The notes: generated by a model not told the origin, from the letters alone. 64,000 nt of DNA from Alcaligenes aquatilis (GCF_003076515.1 NZ_CP022390.1:1922001-1986000), one strand, 5' to 3'. Positions 36,074 through 46,436 are shown, counted from the stretch's first letter. A program made the numbers and translations.

Positions 36074-37198
36074 TCAAGCCATCTGAGAGATGGTGTTACG
36101 AAAACGCCGCAGCGACAGAACAAACAAGGCCGTTCCGATCACCAGCAGGGCTAAAAAGGGTTGCCACACAGTTTCAAGACCGGCGCCACGAAACAAAATG
36201 GCTTGTCCCAGAGACACAAAATGCGTGGTGGGGGCCAGTTGCATCAGGTTTTGAACAATTTCAGGCATGCTTTCACGGGGAGTCCGTCCGCCCGAGAGCA
36301 AGTTCATAGGCAGCAAGGTCAGCATCAGGAGCAAGCCAAACTGCGGCATGCTGCGCGACAAAGTGGCCAGATAGATGCCCATGGAGGTCATGGCGAACAA
36401 GCACAGCACAGTGCCGCACAAGAACAAAGGGATGGAGCCTTCAATCGGTACGCCCAGCAAGCCACGCACCACGAAGTTCAAGGATGCAGCGGTCGCAATC
36501 AACACCACCAGCCCCATGGCCGTTACCTTGGACGCCATGATCTCGCCCGGTGTGACGGGCATCACCAGCAAGTGTTCAATGGTGCCGTGTTCGCGCTCAC
36601 GAATCAGGGCAGCGCCAGTCAGAATGATGGACAGCATGGCGACCGAGTTGATGACCTCGGCAATACTGCCGAACCAGGCTTTTTCCAAGGTAGGGTTAAA
36701 GCGCACCCGCAAAGCCAGATCCACCGGCAGGGTGTCAACGCTGCGATATCGCCGCACGAACTCGTTGACCTCGCCCATCACCACCTGCTGGATGTAGTTA
36801 TTGCCAGTAAAGGCCTGACTCATGCGGGTGGCATCAATGTTCAACTGCACCTCGGGGCTGCGTCCGGCCAGCACATCGCGCTGGAAATTCGGCGGAATAT
36901 TCAGCACAAAGGTAAAGGCCCCGGTATCCATGCCCGAGTCCATTTCGTCGTACTCGATCATGCGCGGGTGAATAAATTCCGGCGGATAGAAAGCCGACGT
37001 AATACGCGCGGATAAGGGGCTTTGGTCCTGATCCACAATCGCAATAGGCGCATTGTTCAAGGTTTCGGGCTGGGCCGTGGCCGAGGTGTAAATCGAGACC
37101 GAAAACACATACACGATGAGCAACAGCATCATGGGGTCGCGGGCCAGACTCCATAGTTCCTTGCGGCCCAGCAACAGCACATTCTTGAGTTTTCTCAT
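36074..37198 (-). CDS. ABC-2 type permease (YhhJ-like)
   Basis: 374 residues, the same length I recall for E. coli YhhJ. An N-terminal membrane segment (LLLIVYVFSVSIYTSAT) precedes a large periplasmic domain; five further membrane helices follow from about residue 180. The LLVMPVTPGEIMASK loop is the ABC-2 coupling region, and TPRESMPEIVQNLMQLAPTTHFV is the usual C-terminal motif. It is the fourth gene of an OMF-MFP-ATPase-permease exporter cassette and begins one base after the RbbA-like gene, with its AGGAG site inside that gene. Confidence 0.9.
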   Translation of the reverse strand: MRKLKNVLLLGRKELWSLARDPMMLLLIVYVFSVSIYTSATAQPETLNNAPIAIVDQDQSPLSARITSAFYPPEFIHPRMIEYDEMDSGMDTGAFTFVLNIPPNFQRDVLAGRSPEVQLNIDATRMSQAFTGNNYIQQVVMGEVNEFVRRYRSVDTLPVDLALRVRFNPTLEKAWFGSIAEVINSVAMLSIILTGAALIREREHGTIEHLLVMPVTPGEIMASKVTAMGLVVLIATAASLNFVVRGLLGVPIEGSIPLFLCGTVLCLFAMTSMGIYLATLSRSMPQFGLLLMLTLLPMNLLSGGRTPRESMPEIVQNLMQLAPTTHFVSLGQAILFRGAGLETVWQPFLALLVIGTALFVLSLRRFRNTISQMA

Positions 37199-37199
37199 C

Positions 37200-39935
37200 T
37201 CACTTCTCCTGCTTTTTCAGCAGCATGACCGCCGCACCCAGGACCACCGGAATCGCCAGCGCCAGGGCCAGCAAGGCGCCCTGCAAGTCCGAGAACGTCA
37301 GGGCCTTGTTAAATACCCCACGGCTGATGTTGAACATATGTGTCGCCGGGTAAATTTCGCCTGCCCAGCGACTGATCCCTTCCATGGAGGACACGGGATT
37401 GAGTAAACCCGATATCTGCACGGCGGGCAGCATGGTGCCGATCATGGCAAAGAACATGGCAGCGATCTGACTCTTGGTGACGGTGGATGCGACCAGGCCC
37501 ATGCCGGTTGAAATCACGCAAAACATCAAGGTGGCCACGCTCAAAGTCAAAAAGCTGCCCTTGATAGGCACGTCGAACACCGTGATCGCCAACAAACACA
37601 TGCACAAAAAATTGACCATCGCCAAGCCGATATAGGGAATCTGCTTGCCCAGCAAAAACTCCACTCGCGTCACCGGCGTGACGTACAGATTGATGATGGA
37701 ACCCAGCTCCTTTTCGCGCACCACAGACAGCGCGGTCAGCATGGCGGGCAACATCAGCAAGAGCACCGGGATCACGGCCGGCACCATGGCGGGCAAGCTC
37801 TTGACGTCCGGGTTGTAGCGATAACGGTCCTGAATACTGGCGGGAACCACCAAGGCCCCTGCCCCCAGGCGTTCCTTGGCTTGTGTCACCAGCCATTGCT
37901 GGTGCATGGCTTTCACATACCCCTGGATGGTCTCGGCCCGGGTAGGCATGGAACCATCTACCCAGGCGGCAATTTCAGGCTTGCTGCCACGTAAAACATC
38001 ACGCCCAAAACCGGGCGGGATTTCAATGGCCAGCGCAATCTTGCCACGCCGCATGCGGTCATCCAGATCCTGATAGTCCGTTAACGGGGGCTGTTCCAGA
38101 AAGTAGCGTGAACCGGACAGGTTCAAGGTATAGTTCTGGCTGATACTGGTTTGGTCACGGTCCAAGACGGCATAGCGCAAATCCTCTACATCCAGCGTAA
38201 TACCAAAACCCATCACAAACAACAAAATCAAAGAACCGGCCAAGGCCAAGGTGGCGCGCACCGGGTCACGACGCAGTTCCAGGGCTTCACGCCAGGTATA
38301 ACTCAACAGACGTTGCAGACTGAAGTGATCGCGCTTGTCGCTATGTTCCTGGGCTACGGTGACTTGCTCGGTAGCTGGCTCTACGTCAGCTTCCGGTCCA
38401 CTGGCCTCCAGCAAATAGCCGATAAACGCTTCTTCCAGACTCGCTGCGTCCCGTTTTTTCACCAGATTGGCAGGGGTGTCACTATCGAGCACCTTACCGG
38501 CGTGCATCATGGACATGCGGTCGCACCGCTCGGCCTCGTTCATGAAGTGAGTCGAGATAAAAATCGTGACCTTGTCGCGACGCGACAGCTCAATCAACAA
38601 ACGCCAGAAATTGTCGCGCGCGACCGGGTCCACCCCAGAGGTCGGTTCATCCAGAATCAGCAGTTCCGGCTTGTGCACCATGGCCACGGCCAAAGACAAA
38701 CGCTGGCGCATACCCAAAGGAATTGCATCGGGCAGGCGGTCCAGAATCTGCCCCAGCTCGAAGCGCTCCACCATTTCGGCCACACGGCCATCCACCTCAT
38801 CCTCGGGAACGTGGAACAACTGGGCGTGCAGCACCAGGTTTTGTCGAACCGTCAGCTCGCTGTACAGAGAGAAAGCCTGCGACATGTAACCCACACGACG
38901 ACGGGTATCAATGTCCTTGGGGTTCACCTCGTGGCCGAACAGCCAGGCCTGACCTTCGGATGCGGGCAGCAAGCCGGTCAGCATCTTCATGGTGGTGGAC
39001 TTGCCGCAACCATTCGATCCCAGAAAACCGAAAATCTCGCCGCGTCGAATCCGAAAAGACACATTGTCCACGGCGGTAAAGTCGCCAAACCGAATCGTCA
39101 GCCCCTCGGCTTCAATGGCAATATCGTCTGCGTCCACATCCAGCGGCGGGATTTCTACTGCTTTGTGTCCTTGGCGCTTGTCCTCGGGCAAGAGGCGGAT
39201 AAAAGCCTGTTCCAGGCTTTGGCTTTCCGTGCGTTCCAGCAACTCTTTGGGTGAACCCGTTGCCAGAATCTGGCCATCATCCATGGCGACCAGCCAGTCA
39301 AACCGCTGGGCCTCGTCCATATAGGCCGTGGCCACAATCACGCTCATGCTGGGGCGCTCGATGCGAATACGCTCGATCAAATCCCAGAACTGCTTGCGGG
39401 CCAGCGGGTCCACACCGGTGGTAGGCTCGTCCAGCAGCAGGAAATCCGGGTCGTGAATCAAGGCGCAGCACAGACCCAGCTTTTGCTTCATACCGCCCGA
39501 AAGCTTGCCTGCAGGCCGGGTAAGAAAAGGATGTAGTCCGGTACTGCGCGTCAAATCGTCAATACGACGGCGCCGCTCGGCCGCATCGTGCCCAAACAAA
39601 CGGCCAAAGAACTGCAGGTTTTCTTCCACTGACAAAGTGGGATACAAATTCTTGCCCAGACCTTGAGGCATGTAGGCAATGCGCGGGCAAATCTGGTCGC
39701 GATGACTTTTTTCCGCCATATCGCCACCCAGCACCTCAATATGGCCTTCCTGAATCATGCGGGCACCGGCCAGCAGGGACAGCAAGCTGGACTTGCCCAC
39801 ACCGTCAGGGCCAATCAGTCCGACCATGCAAGCAGCAGGAACATCCAGGCTTAACCGATCCAGTGCGAGCGTGTCACCATAACGCTGGCTGAGCCCAACA
39901 ACGCGAGCAACAGTCGCCGCTTGCTGCTTGAGCAT
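37200..39935 (-). CDS. rbbA: RbbA-type protein: two ABC ATPase domains fused to an ABC-2 permease
   Basis: 911 residues, the length I recall for E. coli RbbA. First ATPase: Walker [10 protein letters not shown], signature [11 protein letters not shown], Walker [12 protein letters not shown]. Second ATPase: GSNGCGKST, a degenerate signature ([11 protein letters not shown]), Walker [13 protein letters not shown] permease of about 370 residues follows, with [16 protein letters not shown] and [13 protein letters not shown]. coli RbbA is reported as ribosome-bound, yet its gene sits with an exporter cassette (yhiI-rbbA-yhhJ), as here with an added outer-membrane channel. Export of a hydrophobic or toxic compound is the likely role. 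Confidence 0.92.
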   Translation of the reverse strand: MLKQQAATVARVVGLSQRYGDTLALDRLSLDVPAACMVGLIGPDGVGKSSLLSLLAGARMIQEGHIEVLGGDMAEKSHRDQICPRIAYMPQGLGKNLYPTLSVEENLQFFGRLFGHDAAERRRRIDDLTRSTGLHPFLTRPAGKLSGGMKQKLGLCCALIHDPDFLLLDEPTTGVDPLARKQFWDLIERIRIERPSMSVIVATAYMDEAQRFDWLVAMDDGQILATGSPKELLERTESQSLEQAFIRLLPEDKRQGHKAVEIPPLDVDADDIAIEAEGLTIRFGDFTAVDNVSFRIRRGEIFGFLGSNGCGKSTTMKMLTGLLPASEGQAWLFGHEVNPKDIDTRRRVGYMSQAFSLYSELTVRQNLVLHAQLFHVPEDEVDGRVAEMVERFELGQILDRLPDAIPLGMRQRLSLAVAMVHKPELLILDEPTSGVDPVARDNFWRLLIELSRRDKVTIFISTHFMNEAERCDRMSMMHAGKVLDSDTPANLVKKRDAASLEEAFIGYLLEASGPEADVEPATEQVTVAQEHSDKRDHFSLQRLLSYTWREALELRRDPVRATLALAGSLILLFVMGFGITLDVEDLRYAVLDRDQTSISQNYTLNLSGSRYFLEQPPLTDYQDLDDRMRRGKIALAIEIPPGFGRDVLRGSKPEIAAWVDGSMPTRAETIQGYVKAMHQQWLVTQAKERLGAGALVVPASIQDRYRYNPDVKSLPAMVPAVIPVLLLMLPAMLTALSVVREKELGSIINLYVTPVTRVEFLLGKQIPYIGLAMVNFLCMCLLAITVFDVPIKGSFLTLSVATLMFCVISTGMGLVASTVTKSQIAAMFFAMIGTMLPAVQISGLLNPVSSMEGISRWAGEIYPATHMFNISRGVFNKALTFSDLQGALLALALAIPVVLGAAVMLLKKQEK

Positions 39936-39938
39936 GGT

Positions 39939-41018
39939 TTACTCCGTCAAGGTAGAAGTCAGCGACTCAGGCCAGTTGGCATTAGGATCCAGCTTCACCC
40001 AGGCCACACCAGGCAAGCCAGTTTTAACTTGCTCCAGGTGCTTTTTCAGCAACTCGGGGGCAATCTGAGCCTTGACGCGGAACATCAATTTTTGACGCTC
40101 CGAGGCTGTTTCTACACTTTTTGGGGTGAATTGGGCCGAACTGGCCACAAAGGACACGGTAGCAGGAACCGGAATATCAGGGATGGCATCGAGCACGAGA
40201 CGGACCTCTGTACCCAGAGCCACCCTGCCGGCCACTTCGCTGGGCAAGAAGAAAGTCATGTACACATCAGACAGGTCCAGCACGTTCAACACACGGCCAC
40301 CGGCACCCAATATTTCACCGGGCTGAGCAACGCGAATTTGCACTCGTCCATCTCGGGGGCTGACCAGCTTGCTGTCACGCAAGTCGGCTTCAATACGGGC
40401 AACAGCCGCAGTGGCAGCTTCCACCGCCGACTGCGCACCAATCAACTGAGCTTTAGCGGCGTTAATGGCGGCTTGCGCTGCATTGGCCTGGGCCTTGGTG
40501 GCAGCAACCGCCGCCTGAGCACCACGCACACGCGCACGGTCATCATCCAGCTCCTGCGCGGAGGCAGCCCCTTCTTTGGCCAAGGTCGTGGAACGGGCCA
40601 GACGGCGCTGGGCCGCATCCAGCTCCGACTCACGTTGACCAATCAGGGCTTTGGCGGCGATAGCATCGCTTTCACGCAAGGCAACTTGCGCCTGAGAGGC
40701 CGCCACATTGTTTTCGGCCTGACGCAAACCAGCCACCGCTTCGTCACGAGCCGCTTCCAAACTGTCTTGCTGCATGATGGCCAGCACTTGGCCTTCCTTC
40801 ACAAAGTCGCCCTCATGGGCAGCAATACTCTGGATACGTCCGGCAAACTTGGTAGAGATATCAATCTCGGTCGCTTCGATACGGCCATTACCACTGACAA
40901 AACCTTCTCCAGGGCCCGTATCGGACATTTTCTGCCATGCCCACCAGCCCAGGCCCAACACCCCGGCAACGATTAGGACGGGAACAAGATTTTTTTTCAA
41001 CGAAGATGGTTTGCTCAT
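39939..41018 (-). CDS. HlyD-type membrane fusion protein (YhiI-like)
   Basis: 359 residues: a cytoplasmic start, one membrane helix (LVPVLIVAGVLGLGWWAW), a lipoyl/barrel-sandwich half (ISTKFAGRIQSIAAHEGDFVKEGQVLA), a long Ala-rich coiled-coil hairpin (about residues 90-200), the second half (SPRDGRVQIRVAQPGEILGAG), then a beta-barrel. It links the inner-membrane ABC unit to the outer-membrane channel encoded just upstream, with which it overlaps by four bases (ATGA). Confidence 0.92.
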   Translation of the reverse strand: MSKPSSLKKNLVPVLIVAGVLGLGWWAWQKMSDTGPGEGFVSGNGRIEATEIDISTKFAGRIQSIAAHEGDFVKEGQVLAIMQQDSLEAARDEAVAGLRQAENNVAASQAQVALRESDAIAAKALIGQRESELDAAQRRLARSTTLAKEGAASAQELDDDRARVRGAQAAVAATKAQANAAQAAINAAKAQLIGAQSAVEAATAAVARIEADLRDSKLVSPRDGRVQIRVAQPGEILGAGGRVLNVLDLSDVYMTFFLPSEVAGRVALGTEVRLVLDAIPDIPVPATVSFVASSAQFTPKSVETASERQKLMFRVKAQIAPELLKKHLEQVKTGLPGVAWVKLDPNANWPESLTSTLTE

Positions 41019-42520
41019 AGCTGGCTCGAGGATGGATTCGATGGAGAGGAGTTATGGGTGTTGGTCAGGGGCTCGGCAGGATCCAGCCCACCGCCCAAGG
41101 CGCTATACATGGCAATCTGGCTGGCCAGGAGCGCACGGCGCGTTTGCACCACTTGCTGCTCCACATCCAGCAGGTCGCGCTGCGCATCCAGCACTTCCAG
41201 ATAGGCGGCTGAACCGTTGTCGTAACGCATCTGTGCCAGACGGGCGCGCTCAGTCTGAGCGCTACGGGCCACCAGTTGCACTTCCAGTTGCTGACTTAAC
41301 CAACGACGCGTCGACAAAGCATCCGACACTTCACGGAAAGCGGTTTGAATCGCTTTCTCGTACTCGGCGATACGCATATCACGACGCACGTAAGAGACGT
41401 CCAGATTGGCGCTGCGACGGCCACCATCAAAGATAGGCAGGGAAATCGTGGGAGCGAACATCCAGGCTTTGCTGCCGGATTCAAACAAGCCATCGAGCTC
41501 AGCGCTGGCTGTGCCGAAATTGCCGGTCAAGGCAATGCGCGGGAAAAAAGCAGCGCGGGCTGCACCAATATTGGCGTTGGCTGCCCGCAACTTATGTTCA
41601 GCCGCAATAATGTCGGGCCGCCAGATCATCAGGTCAGAAGGCAAACCGGGAGCCAGCTCGGCCAACATGAGCGTGTCATTTAAAGGCGTCCCCGTTAGAG
41701 GCACTCCCGGATCAGCACCCAGTAGTTGTTGCAAGGCATGCAATTGCACAGCACGTTGCTGCTCCAGTTGGGCCAGCATGGACTGGGCTTGCGTCAGCAA
41801 GGTTTGGACCTGAGTCACATCCAGCTTGGACGTTGCTCCTACCTCATAGCGGCGGGAGAAAATACGGTAGGACTCCTGACGCGTCTCCACACTTTTACGA
41901 GCGATCTGCACGCGCTCATCGAGCTCGCGCACCACAATATAGTTAATGGCCACTTGCGAGACCAAAGCCACATGCGCGGCTTGTCGGCCTGCCTCGGTAG
42001 CCAGCCAGCCCTGCAAGGCGGCATCTTCCAGACTACGTACACGCCCCCACAAATCCAGCTCCCAACTGGTCAAACCGACCTGGGCGCGGTAATCGCCGCC
42101 CGTCACGGCCTGGCCGCTCGGGTTCATATCGCCTGGCACACGCGAACGCGCAGTCTGACCACCCACGGTAAATTCAGGAAAGCGTTCGCTGCGCTGCAAA
42201 TTCAGCATGGCGCGAGCCTCATCTACCCGTAGCACAGCCACGCGCATATCACGGTTATGGTTCAGTGCCGTCTCAATGAGCTTGCTCAGAATCGGATCTG
42301 TAAAGTATTGGCGCCAGCCCAGGTCACGCGCTCGCGCCGCATTTGCCTGCTCTGCAGACAAGTCCGAATAGGCTTGCGGAACGGGGGCGGCGGGCTGCTG
42401 GTAATCGGGTGCCATCGAGGAACAACCCGCTAAGGTCAGCAGCAAGGCAGCCAGCGCGAAATGAGGGCGACGCGCAGCACTTCGATACTTGATACTCAAA
42501 TCAGAGATCTGTGGGGCCAT
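41015..42520 (-). CDS. NodT-family outer-membrane efflux lipoprotein
   Basis: 501 residues. A signal peptide ends at the lipobox LAGCSS (Cys33), followed by PDYQQPAAPVP, standard for NodT/OprM channels. Two TolC-like repeats follow, with the markers LGWRQYFTDPILSKLIETALNHNRD, LGLTSWELDLWGRVRSLEDAA and FFPRIALTGNFGTAS. It forms the trimeric exit duct for the RbbA-type exporter and is the first gene of that operon, 137 bases after phaC, which ends behind a weak hairpin. Confidence 0.93.
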   Translation of the reverse strand: MAPQISDLSIKYRSAARRPHFALAALLLTLAGCSSMAPDYQQPAAPVPQAYSDLSAEQANAARARDLGWRQYFTDPILSKLIETALNHNRDMRVAVLRVDEARAMLNLQRSERFPEFTVGGQTARSRVPGDMNPSGQAVTGGDYRAQVGLTSWELDLWGRVRSLEDAALQGWLATEAGRQAAHVALVSQVAINYIVVRELDERVQIARKSVETRQESYRIFSRRYEVGATSKLDVTQVQTLLTQAQSMLAQLEQQRAVQLHALQQLLGADPGVPLTGTPLNDTLMLAELAPGLPSDLMIWRPDIIAAEHKLRAANANIGAARAAFFPRIALTGNFGTASAELDGLFESGSKAWMFAPTISLPIFDGGRRSANLDVSYVRRDMRIAEYEKAIQTAFREVSDALSTRRWLSQQLEVQLVARSAQTERARLAQMRYDNGSAAYLEVLDAQRDLLDVEQQVVQTRRALLASQIAMYSALGGGLDPAEPLTNTHNSSPSNPSSSQL

Positions 42521-42616
42521 GGGAAAACATGCCTAATGAGAAAAAGAAAACTGCCGTCCAGGCAAAACAGCACGTCAGCGATAGGTTTTGTCCCCATCGC
42601 CGACATAAAACAGCGC

Positions 42617-42651
42617 GAAAAGCTCAGCTCGAAAGAGAGCGTGTATGAGCT
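42617..42651 (-). terminator. weak terminator after phaC
   Basis: On the minus strand AGCTCA and TGAGCT form a six-base stem with a long loop, directly followed by TTTT. Read-through into the exporter genes is likely. Confidence 0.45.
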
Positions 42652-42657
42652 GACTGC

Positions 42658-44412
42658 TTACTTCACTAATACGTATTGACCGGGTGCCGGACCGACAGGT
42701 GGATAACCCTGTTTAGCTGCCCCCATTTGCGGTGGCTTCACATTCGCACCCGAACGGGTTTTCAGCCATTCAGCCCAGGCGAGCCACCAGGAGCCCTGAT
42801 GGGAGGCGGCTTGGGCCTGCCAATCGTCCACCAAAATGGGCGCAGTGCCTGCTGCGCGGGTATGAATCTGATATTTGCGACGGGGATGACCCGGTTCGCT
42901 GACAATTCCGGCGTTATGCCCGCCTGTGGTCAAGACAAAGGTGATCTCAGAAGGGACCAGATAATGCAGTTTATAAACAGAGCGCCAGGGTGCTACGTGA
43001 TCGGAAACCGTGCCGACACAAAAAATAGGCAAATTAACTTGCGACAATGAAACAATACGGCCTTGAACCGGGTAACGGTTTTGACTTAAATCATTATTTA
43101 AATACATGCGGCGCAAATACTGCGAGTGCATGGTGGCTGGCATACGCGTGGCATCTGCATTCCAGGCCATCAAGTCACTCAAGGGGCGACGTTCGCCCAA
43201 TAAATACTTACTCACCATGGGCGCCCACAGTAGATCAGCGGAACGCAGCATTTGAAAAGCAACTTCCATCTGATTGGCGCGTAAGTACCCTTCATCAGCC
43301 ATCTGGGCTTCCAGCAGGCTGACCTGGCTCTCGTCAATAAACAGGGACAAATCGCCAGGCTCGGAAAAGTCGGTTTGGGCGGCAAAAAAAGTCAGGGAGG
43401 CAAGCCTGTCATCACCATCGCGTGCCATGGCAGCGGCCGCAATGGCCAGCAAGGTGCCGCCCAGGCAATAGCCGGTCGCGTGGATTTTCTGGCCGGGAAC
43501 AATGGCGTTGACCGCATCCAGGCTAGCCTTCCAGCCCAGGCGAATGTAGTCGTCCATCCCGAACGCATGATCTTGGGCAACGGGGTTTTTCCAGGATAAG
43601 CAAAACACGGTATGACCTTGATCCACCAGATATTTGATCAGGGAGTTGTGCTCGGACAGATCCAGAATGTAGTACTTCATGATCCAGGCCGGCACGATCA
43701 GAACCGGCTCTGGATGAACCTGTTTGGTCGTTGGCGCGTACTGGATCAGTTCAACCAGTTCATTACGCAATACAACCTTGCCCGGAGTGGCCGCCACATC
43801 CTTGCCAACCACGAAGTCTTGCGCACCTACAGAAGGCTCACCGGCGAACTGGGCTTGCATATCCTGCTGCCAGTTTGTCAGACCACGGCTAAAGTTATCT
43901 CCGTGCTCTGCAAGGGTTTTGTCCCACACCAGCGGGTTCGTCCAGGCAAAATTGCTGGGGCTGAGCATGTTCAGCCATTGCTCGACACCAAAGGCAATTA
44001 GTTTTTGATGATGGGGCTCAACACCGGCCACACCTTCCGTGGCGCTTTGCCACCATTGCTGTTGCGCCTGATAGGTTTGTCGCAACAAATTAAAAGGCCA
44101 GCGGTCCCAGGCAGGATCAGAAAAACGGCGGTCTGTGTAGGCTGGCGTGGGGGCTGGTTGAGCAGTTTGCGAGGACTGTTGGGTCGATGCAGCCAGTTCT
44201 TGGCTCCATTCGCGGAACAACTGTTCCCACTGATTTTGGGCCAACTGCCGTAACTGCTCTTGTTTGCCGGGGCTAAGGGCCAGATGACGTATCCAGTCCA
44301 TCCAGGCAAGAAATTGTGATTCGGGGGAGATGGAACTCCAGATACGAGCCCAGGCGGCTCGTGCGGATGCGTCTAACTGTTCAGCCTGATCATGGGACTG
44401 CCTGCTAACCAT
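42658..44412 (-). CDS. phaC: class I poly(3-hydroxyalkanoate) synthase
   Basis: 584 residues from ATG 44412, preceded by a GGAG site; a TTG 24 bases upstream is unlikely. It polymerises 3-hydroxybutyryl-CoA to PHB on granules. The catalytic triad is Cys316 in GYCLGGT (lipase-like box with Cys), Asp471 in GTVSDHVAP and His499 in TTGGHNAG, positions close to those of the Cupriavidus enzyme as I recall them. The N-terminal 200 residues are the variable granule/dimer region. No phaE or phaR subunit is present, so it is class I. A TetR gene is divergent. Confidence 0.96.
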   Translation of the reverse strand: MVSRQSHDQAEQLDASARAAWARIWSSISPESQFLAWMDWIRHLALSPGKQEQLRQLAQNQWEQLFREWSQELAASTQQSSQTAQPAPTPAYTDRRFSDPAWDRWPFNLLRQTYQAQQQWWQSATEGVAGVEPHHQKLIAFGVEQWLNMLSPSNFAWTNPLVWDKTLAEHGDNFSRGLTNWQQDMQAQFAGEPSVGAQDFVVGKDVAATPGKVVLRNELVELIQYAPTTKQVHPEPVLIVPAWIMKYYILDLSEHNSLIKYLVDQGHTVFCLSWKNPVAQDHAFGMDDYIRLGWKASLDAVNAIVPGQKIHATGYCLGGTLLAIAAAAMARDGDDRLASLTFFAAQTDFSEPGDLSLFIDESQVSLLEAQMADEGYLRANQMEVAFQMLRSADLLWAPMVSKYLLGERRPLSDLMAWNADATRMPATMHSQYLRRMYLNNDLSQNRYPVQGRIVSLSQVNLPIFCVGTVSDHVAPWRSVYKLHYLVPSEITFVLTTGGHNAGIVSEPGHPRRKYQIHTRAAGTAPILVDDWQAQAASHQGSWWLAWAEWLKTRSGANVKPPQMGAAKQGYPPVGPAPGQYVLVK

Positions 44413-44852
44413 TGCCACTCCGCAAAAAGTACACAAAAAACAGATACGACTGCTTAGTCTTTTTAATAATACACCAGTTTACATCTAAACTTTTTGCATA
44501 CAGGTCTTTTAACAAGAAGCTATAAAAAACCTTTGCGTTAGATCAAGTTCATGACAGATAAAAAACCGCCAACGTCAGCCCCATTTGTTGTTATACCGTG
44601 CTTGTTATGAAATAAGGAAATGAAAATCAGTAAAAAACAAATAAAACATTTTTAAAAAAGGTTTTAGAAAACAAAACGCTGCATTTCAGTTAAACCCGCG
44701 CCCCCAAAGCACAGAGCAGAACTATTATTTCTGCAACTATGTGACAAAACAAGCAAAACGTCACGTCTCATGGAACGTAGCTTGCCAGCGGTCTGAGAAA
44801 AGCAGCCTGATATACTGCAGGCCCCATATCTTGCCCATCCACACAGGATGAC
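44413..44852. other. phaC-TetR divergent regulatory gap
   Basis: 440 bases, AT-rich, with no gene. The only symmetrical element noticed is GCAGAA-N7-TTCTGC at 44716-44734, about 120 bases from the TetR start, which could be an operator. Poly-A/T tracts near 44600-44660 suggest bent promoter DNA, but hexamers are not clear. Confidence 0.45.
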
Positions 44853-45518
44853 ATGACAGACACACACCAAAATAAACTTCATAAAAACGAAAGCACAAAC
44901 AAGCGACGTTACCTGCCCTCGGCCGAGCGTAAACGCGAAATCCTGAAAGCAGCTTTTGACGAATTTTCTCACCGGGGTTTTTTGGGAACCTCGCTCGAGC
45001 GCATTGCCGCCCGCGCTGGAATCTCCAAGTCCGGCATTTACGCGCACTACAACAGCAAAGATGACGTATTCGAGGACATGCTCCGCAGCACGCTGCTGCC
45101 CCCCGAAGGCAACACCTTTGAACTTTCCGATACCTGCGAGGCAGCCACCCTGTCCTGTCTCGTGGATGAGTATCTCAATCAACTCTATGAGCGCCTGTCC
45201 AATCCGGACGTGCAAGCCATGTTCAGGCTGTTAATGACCGAAAGCGGTCGTGTCCCCGATCTGGCCCAGTATTGGGGCCAACAACTCTTGGACCAGAACT
45301 ACACGGCCAACCAGGCTTTTTTTCAGTTGGGTATCCAACGAGGGCTTATCCGCCCCGATGTCAGCTCCTCAGACTACCTCCAGGCGGCCTCCCCTTCCCT
45401 GATGTGGTTAATGGTTTTGCTGGTTTTAGGACCGCAACACTCGCCTGTACCCTTTGAAGAAGTCCGCCTCCTGCACAAACGCTTATTAATAGAGCGCCTG
45501 CAACCCGTGTCTGCCTGA
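44853..45518 (+). CDS. TetR-family regulator divergent from phaC
   Basis: 221 residues with an AGGAT site. The TetR HTH is at about residues 25-75 (AERKREILKAAFDEFSHRGFLGTSLERIAARAGISKSGIYAHYNSKDDVF); the C-terminal ligand domain ends with SLMWLMVLLVLGPQHSPVPFEEVRLLHKRLL, of the AefR/AcrR-like group. Its place opposite phaC, which is followed by an exporter cassette, suggests that it controls phaC and/or the exporter. TetR genes beside RbbA/HlyD cassettes usually repress the exporter in the absence of its substrate; here phaC lies between the two. Confidence 0.85.
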   Translation: MTDTHQNKLHKNESTNKRRYLPSAERKREILKAAFDEFSHRGFLGTSLERIAARAGISKSGIYAHYNSKDDVFEDMLRSTLLPPEGNTFELSDTCEAATLSCLVDEYLNQLYERLSNPDVQAMFRLLMTESGRVPDLAQYWGQQLLDQNYTANQAFFQLGIQRGLIRPDVSSSDYLQAASPSLMWLMVLLVLGPQHSPVPFEEVRLLHKRLLIERLQPVSA

Positions 45519-45601
45519 GCACGCCCCCTTGAAATCAGGCAATCAAGCTCAATGGCATTGGCAAGCAGGCTTGATTGGCATGCAAGGCCTCTTATGTTGT
45601 A

Positions 45602-45664
45602 GGCCATAAGCCTCATCAAGCCTGACGTATAAGCGCAGCCGAGCTGCGCGCTACACTTGTGGCC
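45602..45664 (+). other. structured segment upstream of the preQ1 riboswitch
   Basis: GGCCATAAG (45602-45610) can pair with CTTGTGGCC (45656-45664) with one G-U, enclosing a perfect GCGCAGC-CGA-GCTGCGC hairpin (45633-45649). It lies between the TetR gene and yhhQ. It may be the tail of the TetR transcript; no T-run follows. Confidence 0.4.
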
Positions 45665-45723
45665 ACCAATTATTCCCTTGAACCGCAACTACTCGTACAA
45701 TTGTCGGTTGCAGTCCATTTCCA

Positions 45724-45754
45724 ATGGGTTCCCTCACCCCATCCACCAAAAAGG
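45724..45754 (+). promoter_or_regulatory. preQ1-I riboswitch controlling yhhQ-queC
   Basis: P1 is ATGGG (45724-45728) paired with CCCAT (45738-45742), with the conserved T after GGG and C before CCC; the loop holds CCC and CCT. The tail CCACCAAAAAGG (45743-45754) supplies the A-rich strand and the GG that pairs with loop cytosines in the H-type pseudoknot. Layout and length agree with the Thermoanaerobacter preQ1-I aptamer as I remember it. AAGG is also the ribosome site, 7 bases before the yhhQ ATG, so ligand binding should block translation. Both genes behind it serve preQ1/queuosine supply. Confidence 0.8.
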
Positions 45755-45761
45755 TCCAGAC

Positions 45762-46436
45762 ATGACTCTGCCTACCGTGCCGTCTTCACGGCTGTCGTTC
45801 TACTTGCGACTTCTCATTGCCTTTCACATTTTTATTGTGATTGCCAGCAATTATCTGGTTCAACTTCCCATTGAATTGTTCGGCTTCCATAGCACGTGGG
45901 GAGCCTTCAGCTTTCCGTTTGTTTTTCTGGCTACCGACCTGACCGTCCGTTTGATGGGCAAGTCCGAAGCACGCCGTGTGATTACCCGCGCCATGTTTCC
46001 GGCCCTCATCGCCTCTTATGTGGTCTCCGTGCTCTTTCATGAAGGCCAATTCAATGGCCTGCAGACACTGGGCGAATTCAACAGCTTTGTGTTTCGTATT
46101 GCCTTGGCCAGCTTTGCCGCCTACGTCTTAGGGCAATTGCTGGATGTACAGGTCTTTGACCGCATCCGTCGCGACTACAAACAGTGGTGGCTTGCTCCAG
46201 CCGCTGCTTCGGTCTTCGGGCAGGCACTGGATACGCTGGCCTTTTTCGGTATCGCCTTCTGGCATAGCAGCAATCCTTTCATGGCCGAACACTGGGGCGA
46301 GATTGCCATCGTCGATTACGTCATCAAGCTGGGCGTCAGCCTGCTGCTGTTTGTACCTATGTATGGCGTGCTGCTCAATTCCCTGATCAGCACCATGAAG
46401 CGCCGCGCCCTAAGCATCGCGCAGGCCAAAGCATGA
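45762..46436 (+). CDS. yhhQ: queuosine precursor transporter
   Basis: 224 residues from ATG 45762, whose ribosome site is the tail of the preQ1-I motif. About six membrane helices and the family markers [24 protein letters not shown] and [12 protein letters not shown] (VUT/ECF-like family) identify YhhQ, which takes up preQ0/preQ1 in E. coli. It overlaps queC by four bases (ATGA), so salvage by uptake and synthesis of preQ0 are under one switch. Confidence 0.93.
   Translation: MTLPTVPSSRLSFYLRLLIAFHIFIVIASNYLVQLPIELFGFHSTWGAFSFPFVFLATDLTVRLMGKSEARRVITRAMFPALIASYVVSVLFHEGQFNGLQTLGEFNSFVFRIALASFAAYVLGQLLDVQVFDRIRRDYKQWWLAPAAASVFGQALDTLAFFGIAFWHSSNPFMAEHWGEIAIVDYVIKLGVSLLLFVPMYGVLLNSLISTMKRRALSIAQAKA

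Noticed and set aside
38151..39254. Long plus-strand frame opposite the RbbA-like gene
   Set aside because: It lies wholly antisense to a well-supported ABC protein, has no recognisable domains, and similar mirror frames occur opposite many GC-rich genes here.
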